DNA from: PoT sp049331405
Lineage (GTDB): Bacteria > Planctomycetota > Planctomycetia > Isosphaerales > Isosphaeraceae
Length of the DNA: 64,000 bases
Direction: 5' to 3'
Assembly (NCBI RefSeq): GCF_049331405.1
Contig: NZ_CP186274.1
Coordinates: forward strand, 2,480,001 to 2,544,000
Shown here one piece after another: positions 47,477 to 57,048 of this stretch. The stretch's first letter is position 1; each line of letters opens with the position of its first letter. Both the position numbers and the translations under genes were made by a program. The notes beneath the pieces were generated by a model. That model had not been told where the DNA came from, made no database searches, and worked only from the letters and a program-made list of their open reading frames with translations.

Positions 47477-49183
47477 ATGCGATTCGCACGAACACCCGGC
47501 TGGGGTTGGTCGGCCCTCGCCTCCGTGGCAATCTCGGCCAGCTTTTCCGGCTGCGGCGAGGAAGGCAAGTTCAACGCCAGGAACATGGATTCGAGGATCG
47601 TCGTGGAGACCCCGTCAGGCGCCACCGCGCCGACGCCCGCTGCGGCCCCAGCCCGACTCGGCCAGGCGACCGCGGCGAAGTCGGAATCCCCCCCAATGGC
47701 CGGCATGATGTCCGGTCCTGACTCGGTCGTGGACGGCAATGCCAAGGAGGCCCCCGTCCCCGATGCGGAAGGCTATAGCCGGATCGTCGAGAACCCGTTC
47801 ATCCGGGTGGCCAACGAGCCGCTCTCGACCTTCTCGATCGACGTGGACACGGCCAGCTACTCGAACGTGCGTCGGTTCCTCACCCAGAACCAGATGCCCC
47901 CGAGGGACTCCGTCCGCCTCGAGGAGTTGCTGAACTACTTCCCCTATGATGACCCCGCGCCGACGGACGGCGAGCCGTTCTCGGTCAACGTCGAGGTGGC
48001 GGGCTGCCCCTGGAACGCGGAGCACCGGCTCGCCCGGATCGGCCTGAGGGGCAAGCCCATACTCGATGGGAAGCGACCCATCAGCAACCTCGTGTTCCTG
48101 CTCGACGTCTCCGGCTCGATGGACACCCCTAACAAGTTGCCGCTCCTGAAGGCCTCGCTGGCGCGGATGGTGAACGAGCTCGGCGAGAATGATCGTGTCG
48201 CGATCGTCGTCTACGCGGGTGCCTCCGGGATGGTGCTCGACTCCACGTCCTGCATGAACAAGCCCGAGATCCTGTCGGCGCTCGATCAGCTCCACGCCGG
48301 AGGCTCGACCAACGGCGGCGCGGGGATCCAGCTCGCGTACGACATCGCGACGAAACACTTCATCAAGGGCGGCACGAACCGGGTCATCCTGGCCACCGAC
48401 GGCGACTTCAACGTCGGCGCCACGAGCGAGGACGACCTGATCCGCCTGATCGAGGCCAAGGCCAAGAGCCATGTCTTCCTGAGCGTCCTCGGCTTCGGCA
48501 TGGGCAACCTCAAGGACGGCAACCTCGAGAAGCTCGCCGACAAGGGCAACGGCCACTACGCCTACATCGACACGATGCAGGAGGCCGCCAAGGTGCTCGT
48601 CGAAGAACTCGGCTCGACCCTGGTCACGGTGGCCAAGGACGTCAAGATCCAGGTCGAGTTCAACCCCACCAAGGTCGGCGCCTACCGGCTGCTCGGCTAC
48701 GAGAACCGGCTCCTCGCCAAGGAAGACTTCAACGACGACGCCAAGGACGCCGGCGAGATCGGCGCGGGGCACCACGTCACCGCCCTCTATGAGCTGATCC
48801 CGCCGGGCAAGGAGAAGGACCTGCCCCAGGTCGACCCGCTCAAGTACCAGAACCAGCCGAAGCAAAGCGGGACGGAAGTCGCCAGCCCCGAGACCCTCAC
48901 GGTGAAGCTCCGCTACAAGGCCCCCGAGGGGGATAAGAGCAAGCTCATCGAGCGCGGGGTCGAGGACAAGGGGACCGACCTGGGCCACGCCTCGAACGAC
49001 TTCAAGTTCGCGACCGCCGTGGCCGGCTTCGCGATGCTTCTGCGCGGCTCGGCGGAGAAAGGCTCGCTGACCTACGGCGGCGTGCTCGAACTGGCCGGCT
49101 CCGCCCTCGGCGATGACAAGCCGGGCTATCGCAAGGAGTTCCTGGAACTGGTCAAGAAGGCCGAGTCGCTCTCCAAGCATTGA
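47477..49183 (+). CDS. VWA-domain lipoprotein of the YfbK/DUF3520 type
   Basis: A 568-residue protein. It has a lipoprotein leader with Cys26 in SFSGCGEE, a Pro/Ala linker, then VWA_N (NEPLSTFSIDVDTASYSNVRR), a von Willebrand A domain with an intact MIDAS (DVSGSM at Asp210, a Thr in GGSTNGGAGI, TDGDFNVG) and a C-terminal DUF3520 (YLEN-type block VGAYRLLGYENRLLAKEDF). VWA domains bind a metal and partner proteins; the target is unknown. AAGGAG lies 7 nt before the ATG at 47477. It is closely similar to the partial gene at 61259. A strong terminator follows. Confidence 0.9.
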   Translation: MRFARTPGWGWSALASVAISASFSGCGEEGKFNARNMDSRIVVETPSGATAPTPAAAPARLGQATAAKSESPPMAGMMSGPDSVVDGNAKEAPVPDAEGYSRIVENPFIRVANEPLSTFSIDVDTASYSNVRRFLTQNQMPPRDSVRLEELLNYFPYDDPAPTDGEPFSVNVEVAGCPWNAEHRLARIGLRGKPILDGKRPISNLVFLLDVSGSMDTPNKLPLLKASLARMVNELGENDRVAIVVYAGASGMVLDSTSCMNKPEILSALDQLHAGGSTNGGAGIQLAYDIATKHFIKGGTNRVILATDGDFNVGATSEDDLIRLIEAKAKSHVFLSVLGFGMGNLKDGNLEKLADKGNGHYAYIDTMQEAAKVLVEELGSTLVTVAKDVKIQVEFNPTKVGAYRLLGYENRLLAKEDFNDDAKDAGEIGAGHHVTALYELIPPGKEKDLPQVDPLKYQNQPKQSGTEVASPETLTVKLRYKAPEGDKSKLIERGVEDKGTDLGHASNDFKFATAVAGFAMLLRGSAEKGSLTYGGVLELAGSALGDDKPGYRKEFLELVKKAESLSKH

Positions 49184-49219
49184 TCGCCGGTCCGCATCGG
49201 CGAAAGCTCCCGACCACCC

Positions 49220-49253
49220 GGCCGGCATCGTGTGACGAGGCACGATGCCGGCC
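49220..49253 (+). terminator. Intrinsic terminator after the VWA lipoprotein gene
   Basis: A perfect 13-bp stem (GGCCGGCATCGTG / CACGATGCCGGCC) has an 8-nt loop. It is followed by TTCGTCGTT, a weak T-tract, 36 nt after the stop codon. Confidence 0.65.
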
Positions 49254-49389
49254 TTCGTCGTTGATGGGTACAAACGCCATCGAATCTGGTCGATCCCGCA
49301 GGGGGTGACGATTTCGCGAGGAACTTGGAAAGAATCTCCGGGACCGTGCAAGGTAAGGGTAGATCACCAGGGCCCAGGGGTTTCCCGCC

Positions 49390-51999
49390 ATGTTCGAGAG
49401 CGAATCGCCCGGCGTTCTGCGCGATGTCAGGACCCTCTTCGGGGTGGGAACCCTCGCCGCCGCTTCTGACGATCAACTCCTCGAGCGCTTCCGCAATCGG
49501 GATGACGACTCGGCCGAGGCCGCCTTCGAGGCCATCGTCAGGCGCCACGGCCCGATGGTCTGGGGCGTCTGCCGCCGATATTTGAACGACCCCAACGACG
49601 TCGCCGATGCCTTTCAGGCGACGTTCCTGATTCTCGCGAACCGGGCCGACTCGATACGAGGTTGCAATCACCTCTCTCGCTGGCTCTACGGCGTGAGCCG
49701 AAAGGTCGCGACGCGTGCCCGGCGAATGTCGGCCCGGCGGCTCGCCCGGGAATCCCAGGCCCTGGGAAATTTCGCCGCCCCTCGACCCGATCCCGACCGG
49801 GCCGAATGGTTCGAAATGCTCGACCTGGAGATCAGCCGACTCCCCGCTCGCTACAAGGATGTCGTGGTGCTCTGCGACCTCGGGGGCCTCACACACGAGG
49901 AGGCGGCTCATCGGCTCGGTTGCGCCGTGGGGACGATCGGCAGTCGGGTCTCCAGGGCCAGAGAGCGGCTCCGAGCCGGCCTGACGCGCCGCGGGTTCAC
50001 GCTCTCGGCCGGGGCCCTCGCGGCAGGGCTCGAATCCGAGTCCATCGCGGCGATCCCGCCCGCACTCGCGGCCTTGACGGTTCGTACGGCCGTCCTGTCG
50101 TCGCAGACTCCCGCAGTCCTGGGCACGTCCGCCGTCGCGAACCTGATGCGAGGCGTCATGACATCCATGTTCATCGCCCGCTTGAAGCCGATCGCCCTGG
50201 GATTCCTGATGGTCGTCGTCGCGGCGGGCGTCGGCCAGATCGTCGTCTTCGGCCGGCAAAAACCCCGAGGACAAGCCATCGACCGGGCTATCGGTTCCCA
50301 GAGGGGCGTTAGAAAGCCCGAGGCGAGGCCCTCGCTCGCGCGGGCGGATGCCCCCACACAGACCAACGCCAAATCCGATCTCGACCCGAAGGTTCTGGCC
50401 GCGACCAACCTGGCCCGCTCGATCCACACCCAGGCCTCGGCCATCGACCGACTGCCTCGCTTCAGCTATCAGGTTCGTTACCGATATGGGCCGGTGGATT
50501 CGATGCGAACCGTGGATGGGACACTTGAACAATTCCGCCAGAGCCTCGAAGCCCCGGTGAAGGCCAAGGACTGGTTCGGCGCGTACCTGATGAGCTTCTC
50601 CTGGGACGAGGAACGGTTCATGTACGAAATGCTCCCGGGCGAGGCCGACCTCAATTTCGATCAGCGATTCTGGACGAGGAAGGACGGCTGGGAACGCCAC
50701 GAAGCCCGCGACAAATCGTCGGTGAATTACGTGCGGACGGCCGGCCCATCGCCGCTCTGGAAACATCTGACCTACTTCGAATACAGCTACCTCCGGCTGA
50801 CCCCGCACACATTCTGGTGGGGACGGAATGCCGAGTGGAATGGACAAACCATGCACCTGATCCCCCCCGAAAGGGTGACCTGGAGGAAACTCGAGGCCAA
50901 TCATTTCGGGGGCGAGATGTGCGATGTCGTGGATTCGATCCGCAGGAAAGAACGGCTCTGGATCGGTCAAGGATCCAAGCGACTGCGCGCAGTCCTCTCC
51001 TATGGCGTCAATCAAGGACCAGCCAAATCCATCAAGTTCTACGAGACCGACGCCATTCGGCGGATCGCCGGCAAGTCATTCGGATCGCAGAGGGATTACA
51101 GTAACTGGAGCCTTGGCGAGGCGACCGAACAGCAGTCGATCGACATAGCCCTTGCCTGGGCAGAGTATGAGGGCGACCCGATCGACCCCAAGATCGAACC
51201 GAACGAACTGGCGATGTTTGACGATTATCGCGAGGTCGCGCCGGGGGTCTGGCTACCGTTCGAGGAGGTTCGCGTCTTCAGGCACGCCTCGGACGAGGTG
51301 CCGCACAAGCATAAGCTGCTACGATCCGAATTGCATGTGGAACAGGTCCGGACCGATCAGGTCCTCGCAGATCGGTTCTCGTCTCTCCTGCCGAAGGACG
51401 GGGATCAAATCCAGGACCAGCGGTTCCAGGTCCCGGTCGACTTCGAGTTCCGAGCCGACCGGAGCGACGACGAGATCCGCAAGCGTGCCGAGGCCGAGTA
51501 CACCAAACGTCTCGAGGGGCAGGAGATCGTCAAGCGGCTGGTGCAGCCGATCCAGGATCTCGTCGGCAAGCCCGCTTCGCCTCTGCCCGCCGAAGGCTGG
51601 GTCGGCGAGCCGGCCGATGACCTGGCGGGAAAGCCTTACCTGCTGCACTTCTGGGCGACGTGGTGCGGCCCCTGCAAAAATGACCTGCCGATGCTCAGGT
51701 CCTTGCACGAGCGAGGCGTCAAGATCGTCGGCATGCACCCCTCCGGCACGACAGCCGCGGAGGTCGAGAAGGCCATGCGCGACAACCGGTTCATCCACCC
51801 GACATTTCTCGAATCGGCCAACGCGGGTGACTCCTTTCGACCCAGGATCGCCGCCTATCCGACGGGCATCTACCCCTATTACATCCTCGTCGATGCCAGG
51901 GGGATGGTCGCCGGGCATGGGCATCTGATGGAACTCATGAAGCGGTTCGGCATGGGGAGCCTGATCGGCGAAAAGAGCGAGAAGCCGGCGTCGCGATGA
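49390..51999 (+). CDS. ECF sigma factor fused to membrane segment and thioredoxin domain
   Basis: An 869-residue single chain. Residues about 44-110 are sigma region 2 (DPNDVADAFQATFLILANRA), and 145-200 region 4 (LPARYKDVVVLCDLGGLTHEEAAHRLG...GSRVSRARERLRAGL). The planctomycete ECF extension follows (RRGFTLSAGALAAGL). One membrane helix lies at about 267-287 (LGFLMVVVAAGVGQIVVFG). A region at about 335-690 of LolA/DUF-like beta content follows (GEMCDVVDS, APGVWLPFEEVRVFR), then a TlpA-type thioredoxin fold at 735-845 with the active WCGPC at 758-762. If sigma is cytoplasmic, the thioredoxin end must lie in the periplasm. Charges flanking the helix do not clearly favour this. AGGGG precedes the ATG at 49390. 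The frame is open throughout. Confidence 0.85.
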   Translation: MFESESPGVLRDVRTLFGVGTLAAASDDQLLERFRNRDDDSAEAAFEAIVRRHGPMVWGVCRRYLNDPNDVADAFQATFLILANRADSIRGCNHLSRWLYGVSRKVATRARRMSARRLARESQALGNFAAPRPDPDRAEWFEMLDLEISRLPARYKDVVVLCDLGGLTHEEAAHRLGCAVGTIGSRVSRARERLRAGLTRRGFTLSAGALAAGLESESIAAIPPALAALTVRTAVLSSQTPAVLGTSAVANLMRGVMTSMFIARLKPIALGFLMVVVAAGVGQIVVFGRQKPRGQAIDRAIGSQRGVRKPEARPSLARADAPTQTNAKSDLDPKVLAATNLARSIHTQASAIDRLPRFSYQVRYRYGPVDSMRTVDGTLEQFRQSLEAPVKAKDWFGAYLMSFSWDEERFMYEMLPGEADLNFDQRFWTRKDGWERHEARDKSSVNYVRTAGPSPLWKHLTYFEYSYLRLTPHTFWWGRNAEWNGQTMHLIPPERVTWRKLEANHFGGEMCDVVDSIRRKERLWIGQGSKRLRAVLSYGVNQGPAKSIKFYETDAIRRIAGKSFGSQRDYSNWSLGEATEQQSIDIALAWAEYEGDPIDPKIEPNELAMFDDYREVAPGVWLPFEEVRVFRHASDEVPHKHKLLRSELHVEQVRTDQVLADRFSSLLPKDGDQIQDQRFQVPVDFEFRADRSDDEIRKRAEAEYTKRLEGQEIVKRLVQPIQDLVGKPASPLPAEGWVGEPADDLAGKPYLLHFWATWCGPCKNDLPMLRSLHERGVKIVGMHPSGTTAAEVEKAMRDNRFIHPTFLESANAGDSFRPRIAAYPTGIYPYYILVDARGMVAGHGHLMELMKRFGMGSLIGEKSEKPASR

Positions 52000-52186
52000 A
52001 TCCCGACGACTCGGCTCGCGGCCAGGGACAGGAACGAGGTCGGATTGGCGAGAGTTCGCGAGGAATTCGGTTGCCCACTTACACGAGGCGACCGGGGCGG
52101 TATCTTCTAAAGGCATGCAAACCCGCCCGCCGGTCCGCCGGTGTTGTCCCTCCTATTAGCCTCGCCGACTCTCAGGAAGCTGCCGT

Positions 52187-55174
52187 ATGCGACCCTACCC
52201 GATCCTGCTGACCTCGCTCCTCCTCGCAACTTGGCCTCAACAGGGCAAGGCCGAGGAGCCCGACCTCGCCAAGGAACTGCCGCGGATCAAGGCGACGGAG
52301 GTCAATCAGGCACGCGCGACCTTCAAGCTCCACCCCGGCTTCCAGCTCGACCTCATCGGCTCCGAGCCTCTCGTGCGGAGCCCCGTGGCGGCCTGCTACG
52401 ACGCCGATGGCCGGCTCTACGTCGTCGAGATGCGCGGATACCCCTATCCCGAGGCGCGTCCGACCGGCGGCGTCAGCCGGCTCGAAGACACCGACGGCGA
52501 CGGCCACTTCGACAAGCGGACCGAGTTCGTCACCGGCCTCTCCTGGCCGACGGGGATCACGGCGTATGACGGCGGCGTCTTCATCACCGAGGCCCCCAAT
52601 ATCTTCTATGCCAAGGACACCGACGGCGACGGCATCGCCGACGTCAACGAGAAGCGGTACACGGGCTTCGGCACCCAGAACGTCCAGGGGCTGCTCAACG
52701 GCCTGCTCTGGGGCACCGACGGATGGATCTACGGCTCGGCCGGGACGAACGGCGGGGACATCGAGGATCTCAAGCGGCCCGGCTCGAAGCCCGTCTCGGT
52801 CCGGGGCCGCGACTTCCGGTTCAAGCCGGACGGCTCGGCCTTCGAGGCGATCTCGGGGGGTGGTCAGTTCGGCCACACCGTCGACGACTGGGGCCACCGG
52901 TTCGTCTGCAGCAACAGCAATCACATCCGCCAGGTCGTCTTGCCCGCGCGTGAGGTCGACCGGAACCCGGCGCTGACCGTCCCGGCCGTGACCACCGACA
53001 TCGCCGTGGAAGGGGGTGCAGGACCGGTCTTCCGGATCAGCCCCCCCGAACCCTGGCGGATCGTCCGCACGAGGCAGCGCGTGGCCGACCCGGCGTTCGT
53101 GAAGCGCTCGGCCCCGTCGGAGTTGCACGCCAGCGGCTTCTTCACGTCGGCCACCGGCGTGACGATCTACCGGGGCACCGCCTATGCCCCCGAATACCGC
53201 GGCAACGCCTTCGTCGGCGACGTCGGCGGCAACCTCGTCCATCGCAAGACGGTCGCGGAGCAGGGCTCGATCTTCGTCTCGAAGCGCGCCGACGAGGGGA
53301 TGGAGTTCCTGGCCTCGAGCGACAACTGGTTCCGCCCCGTCAACTTCGTCAACACGCCCGGCGGGACGCTGCTCATCCTCGACATGTACCGCGAGACCAT
53401 CGAGCACCCGATCTCGATCCCCGAGCCGATCAAGAAGCACCTCGACCTCACCAGCGGCCGGGACCGGGGCCGACTCTACGAGATCCTGGCCGTCGGTTCC
53501 AAACGTCGCGTAGGCAAGCCCGCCCTGAGCAAGGCCACCACCGCCCAGCTCGTCGCGACGCTCGCCGACCCCGACGCCTGGTGGCGAGAGACAGCCCAGC
53601 GCCTGCTCATCGAGCGGCGCGACGCGAGTGCGATCCCGCTCCTCAAGGAGGTCGTGAAGACTCGCCCCTCGGCCCTGGGCAGGACGCACGCGCTCTGGAC
53701 GTTGGATGTCCTCGGTGGGATGGACGAGGCCTCGAGCATCGCCTGCCTTAAGGACGAGGAGCCCCGCGTCCGCGAGCAAGGAGCCAGGCTTGCCGGAGCA
53801 ATCGCGAAGTCGAGCCCGGCCGTCCTCGAAGCGCTGCTGGTCCTCGCCTCCGACGCCAACCCGATGGTGCGATTCCAGACGGCGTTGACCCTGGGGGATG
53901 TCGCGGATTCCAGGGCCATCGATGCCCTCGCCACGATCGCCGCGAGCGACGCATCCGACCGCTGGACCCGGGCCGCCGTGCTCAGCTCCGTCGCCAAGCG
54001 AAGCCGATTGCTCATCGAAGCCCTGGGCTCAAAGCCAGGATTCTTCGACGGAGCCAACGGCCGCGAGTGGCTCGCGGAGCTTGCCACGATGGTCGGGGTC
54101 GAGAATCAGGCCAACGACATTCAAGCCCTCCTGGATCGGTTCGCGAAGCCAGGGACCGACACGAGCCTCGCCCTCAACATGATCCTGGGCCTGGGCGAAG
54201 GCCTGAAGCGTTCGGGAGGCTCCCTCAAGGCCGCCCTGCAAGGCCCGGCCGCCGCGAGGATCGCGCCGCTGTTCGAGAACGCCGCGAAGGTCGCCGAGTC
54301 GGCTGAGGCCACGCCGGCCGCCCGCATCGACGCGATCCGACTCCTGGCCCTGGGCTCGTCCGACTCCGCGTTGAAGATCCTGCCGAACTTCCTCGATGCG
54401 AGAGAAGAGGCCGCAATCCAGGTCACCTCGATCCAGGCCCTGGCCGATCTCGCCGATCGTGGCGTCGGCGAGGCGATCGTCGGCCGCTGGAAGGCGATGA
54501 GCCCGGCCGTCAGGCGCGAGGCGGCCGAGGCCCTCTTCGCCAGGCCCGACCGCGTCGCCGCCCTGCTCGACGCCGTCGAGGCCAGGACCATCGCCGCGAC
54601 GGAGTTGGATCCGGCGCGTCAGAAGGTGCTCATGACGAGCGGCGACCCGAAGCTCCGCGAACGCGCGATCAAGCTGCTCGGGAACGATTCGAGGCCCAAC
54701 CGCGCGGCGACGCTCGCGCAGGCTCGCAAGGCGCTCGAACTGGCCGGGAACCGCGAGCAGGGCAAGGCCGTCTTCACCAAGACCTGCGCCACCTGCCACA
54801 AGGCCGAGGGGCAGGGGGCCGCCGTCGGCCCCGACCTGGCGACGGTCGCCGGCCGCACGCCCGAGGATCTCATCGTCCACATCCTCGACCCGAACCGGGA
54901 AGTCGCGGCCAACTACGTCAATTACGTGGTCGTGACCAGGGATGGCCGGAGCCTGACGGGGATCATCGCCGAGGAGACCGCCGGGGCCGTGATCCTGAAA
55001 CGCGCCGAGGGGGCCACCGACACCATCGCACGCGGTCAGATCGAGGAGATCAACTCGCTCGGCCTCTCCCTCATGCCCGAGGGGCTCGAGCAGAGCCTCG
55101 ACCCGAAGGCGCTCGCGGACCTCATCGCCTTCATCCGCTCGCTCCAGCCCACGGCCAACCCGCCGGCCCGTTGA
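52187..55174 (+). CDS. PVC-type CxxCH cytochrome c with propeller and HEAT-like region
   Basis: A 995-residue exported protein (leader MRPYPILLTSLLLATWP). Residues about 35-440 form a beta-propeller dehydrogenase-like domain with EF-hand-like loops DTDGDGHFDKRTEF and DTDGDGIADVNEKR, ending in LDMYRETIEHPISIPE. Residues about 450-830 contain helical HEAT-like repeats. The C-terminus holds one heme c site, CATCHKAEGQGAAVGPDL (Cys867), with the axial Met probably in SLMPEGL. This family is abundant in planctomycetes; electron acceptor and substrate are not known. AGGAAG lies before the ATG. A terminator follows. Confidence 0.92.
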   Translation: MRPYPILLTSLLLATWPQQGKAEEPDLAKELPRIKATEVNQARATFKLHPGFQLDLIGSEPLVRSPVAACYDADGRLYVVEMRGYPYPEARPTGGVSRLEDTDGDGHFDKRTEFVTGLSWPTGITAYDGGVFITEAPNIFYAKDTDGDGIADVNEKRYTGFGTQNVQGLLNGLLWGTDGWIYGSAGTNGGDIEDLKRPGSKPVSVRGRDFRFKPDGSAFEAISGGGQFGHTVDDWGHRFVCSNSNHIRQVVLPAREVDRNPALTVPAVTTDIAVEGGAGPVFRISPPEPWRIVRTRQRVADPAFVKRSAPSELHASGFFTSATGVTIYRGTAYAPEYRGNAFVGDVGGNLVHRKTVAEQGSIFVSKRADEGMEFLASSDNWFRPVNFVNTPGGTLLILDMYRETIEHPISIPEPIKKHLDLTSGRDRGRLYEILAVGSKRRVGKPALSKATTAQLVATLADPDAWWRETAQRLLIERRDASAIPLLKEVVKTRPSALGRTHALWTLDVLGGMDEASSIACLKDEEPRVREQGARLAGAIAKSSPAVLEALLVLASDANPMVRFQTALTLGDVADSRAIDALATIAASDASDRWTRAAVLSSVAKRSRLLIEALGSKPGFFDGANGREWLAELATMVGVENQANDIQALLDRFAKPGTDTSLALNMILGLGEGLKRSGGSLKAALQGPAAARIAPLFENAAKVAESAEATPAARIDAIRLLALGSSDSALKILPNFLDAREEAAIQVTSIQALADLADRGVGEAIVGRWKAMSPAVRREAAEALFARPDRVAALLDAVEARTIAATELDPARQKVLMTSGDPKLRERAIKLLGNDSRPNRAATLAQARKALELAGNREQGKAVFTKTCATCHKAEGQGAAVGPDLATVAGRTPEDLIVHILDPNREVAANYVNYVVVTRDGRSLTGIIAEETAGAVILKRAEGATDTIARGQIEEINSLGLSLMPEGLEQSLDPKALADLIAFIRSLQPTANPPAR

Positions 55175-55199
55175 TCGTCGCAACCTGATCCAGGTCAAC

Positions 55200-55248
55200 G
55201 GTCCCGCCTCCTCGCGATCCGACGCGGAGAGGCGGGGCCTTTCGTTTC
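55200..55248 (+). terminator. Intrinsic terminator after the PVC cytochrome gene
   Basis: An 11-bp stem (GGTCCCGCCTC / GAGGCGGGGCC with one T-G pair) with an 18-nt loop is followed by TTTCGTTT, 26 nt past the stop codon. Confidence 0.75.
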
Positions 55249-55401
55249 GAAGGCCCCCTCCGATCCGCCGGCCCCCTTCCTGACCGACCAGCACCTGCCT
55301 ATGATTTGGCCATCCGATCGGCGTCGCCCCGGGCCTTCGATCTTCGAGGCCGCCCATGTCCTGGGGGCGATCGCCTGGTATCGAGGTCCGAGGTCTCGCC
55401 C

Positions 55402-57000
55402 ATGCTCTCGATCTGCGCCGCGCTTGCCTGCCTCGTGGTCGGGGCCGAGCCGATCATCCCCGAGGACTTGAAGACCGTCGCCGAGAAGAGCCGGTACCGG
55501 GCCACGGCTCGTTATGACGATGTTGTCGCGCTGGGCCGAAATCTCGCCGCAAGCTCTCAACTGGTGACGCTCTCCGAGTTGGGGAAGACCTGGGAAAACC
55601 GCTCGATCCCCCTCTGGATCGTGGCCGATCCGCCGGTCTCCACGCCCGAGCAGGCGGCGGACTCGAACAGGCTCGTGGTCCTGCTGGTCGGGAACATCCA
55701 CGCGGGCGAGGTCTGCGGCAAGGAGGCCCTGCCGATGCTCGTGCGCGAACTGACCGCCAGGCCGGGGCATCCTCTATTGAAGGATCTGATCCTGGCCGTC
55801 GTGCCGATCTACAACGCCGACGGCAACGAGCGAGTCTCGAAGGACAATCGGCCGGGCCAGCACGGGCCGGAGCAGGGGATGGGCATCCGGACCAATGCCA
55901 GGGGGCTCGACCTCAACCGCGACTTCATGAAACTCGAGGCCCCCGAGAGCCGCGCCCTCGTGCAGTTCCTCACGGAGTGGGATCCCGCCCTCGTCGTCGA
56001 TACGCATACCACCAACGGCTCCTTCCACCGCTTCATCCTGACTTACGAAGGGGCCAAGAACCCGGCCGGCGACGAGAGGCTCATCCGCTTCACGCGCGAC
56101 GCCATGTTCCCCGAACTGACGAAGGCCTATGAGGCGAAGTCGGGCCTCCGCACCTTCTTCTACGGCAACTTTGAGCACGACCATGCCGAGTGGACGAGCT
56201 ATCCCGGCGTCCCCCGGTTCGGCACGACCTACGTCGGCCTGAGAAACCGCCTCTCGATCCTCACCGAGGCGTACGCCTATGCCTCTTACGCCGACCGCAT
56301 CGCGGCGACGCTCGATTTCGTCCGCTGTACGCTCGAATACGCCACCAGGCATCGCGCCGAGATCCAGCCGATGCTCGCGCAGGCCCGTGCGAAGACCATC
56401 GCGTCGGGCGAAGATCCCAGGGGGGACGACCTCGTCGCCATCCGCTCCCAGCCTCATGCCTTCCCCGAGTCGGTCATCGTGCCGGGCTTCGTGGAAGAGC
56501 AACGGGACGGCAAGGCCTCTCCCACCGCCACGCCTCGCGACTACCGCGTCTCGCTCGTGCAGGACTTCCGGGCTTCCGCGACCGTGCGACGCCCCTACGC
56601 CTATCTCATCCCCTCGGCGCACCGGAACGTCATCGACACCCTAAGGGCGCATGGGATCCGACTCGAACGACTCGGCGATGAGGCGGACCTGGAAGTCGAA
56701 CGCTATCGGGTCGACTCCAGCACCAAGTCGACTCGGCTGTTCGAAGGTCACAACACGATGGACGTCGCCGTTACGGCTCGCGCTCAGGTCGAGCACGTCC
56801 CATCAGGGACCATCGTCGTACGGACGGCGCAGCCGCTCGGGAGCCTGGCGGTTTACTTGCTCGAGCCGCACTCCGACGACGGCCTCACGACCTGGAATTT
56901 CTTCGACGTTGCTCTGGCCGTCGGGAAGGACTTCCCCGTCCTCCGCATCCCAGCCAAGCGGGAGTTGACGACCCGGCCTTTCGCCCCCGCGGGCTCCTGA
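55402..57000 (+). CDS. M14-family zinc carboxypeptidase
   Basis: A 532-residue exported protein (leader MLSICAALACLVVGAEP). Zinc ligands are His100 and Glu103 in GNIHAGEVCG and His202 in VVDTHTTNG, and the catalytic Glu289 is in SILTEAYAYA. The block LDLNRDFMKLEAPESRALVQF is typical of the family. After residue about 320 a C-terminal region follows that is not recognised. It removes C-terminal residues or amide-linked groups; the substrate is unknown. The ATG at 55402 has GAGG upstream; the longer frame from 55306 has no leader. The GNAT gene follows after 48 bp. Confidence 0.88.
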   Translation: MLSICAALACLVVGAEPIIPEDLKTVAEKSRYRATARYDDVVALGRNLAASSQLVTLSELGKTWENRSIPLWIVADPPVSTPEQAADSNRLVVLLVGNIHAGEVCGKEALPMLVRELTARPGHPLLKDLILAVVPIYNADGNERVSKDNRPGQHGPEQGMGIRTNARGLDLNRDFMKLEAPESRALVQFLTEWDPALVVDTHTTNGSFHRFILTYEGAKNPAGDERLIRFTRDAMFPELTKAYEAKSGLRTFFYGNFEHDHAEWTSYPGVPRFGTTYVGLRNRLSILTEAYAYASYADRIAATLDFVRCTLEYATRHRAEIQPMLAQARAKTIASGEDPRGDDLVAIRSQPHAFPESVIVPGFVEEQRDGKASPTATPRDYRVSLVQDFRASATVRRPYAYLIPSAHRNVIDTLRAHGIRLERLGDEADLEVERYRVDSSTKSTRLFEGHNTMDVAVTARAQVEHVPSGTIVVRTAQPLGSLAVYLLEPHSDDGLTTWNFFDVALAVGKDFPVLRIPAKRELTTRPFAPAGS

Positions 57001-57048
57001 GGCTCATCAAAATCGCGTGGTCAGGCCGGACGAACACGAGATCGAATC

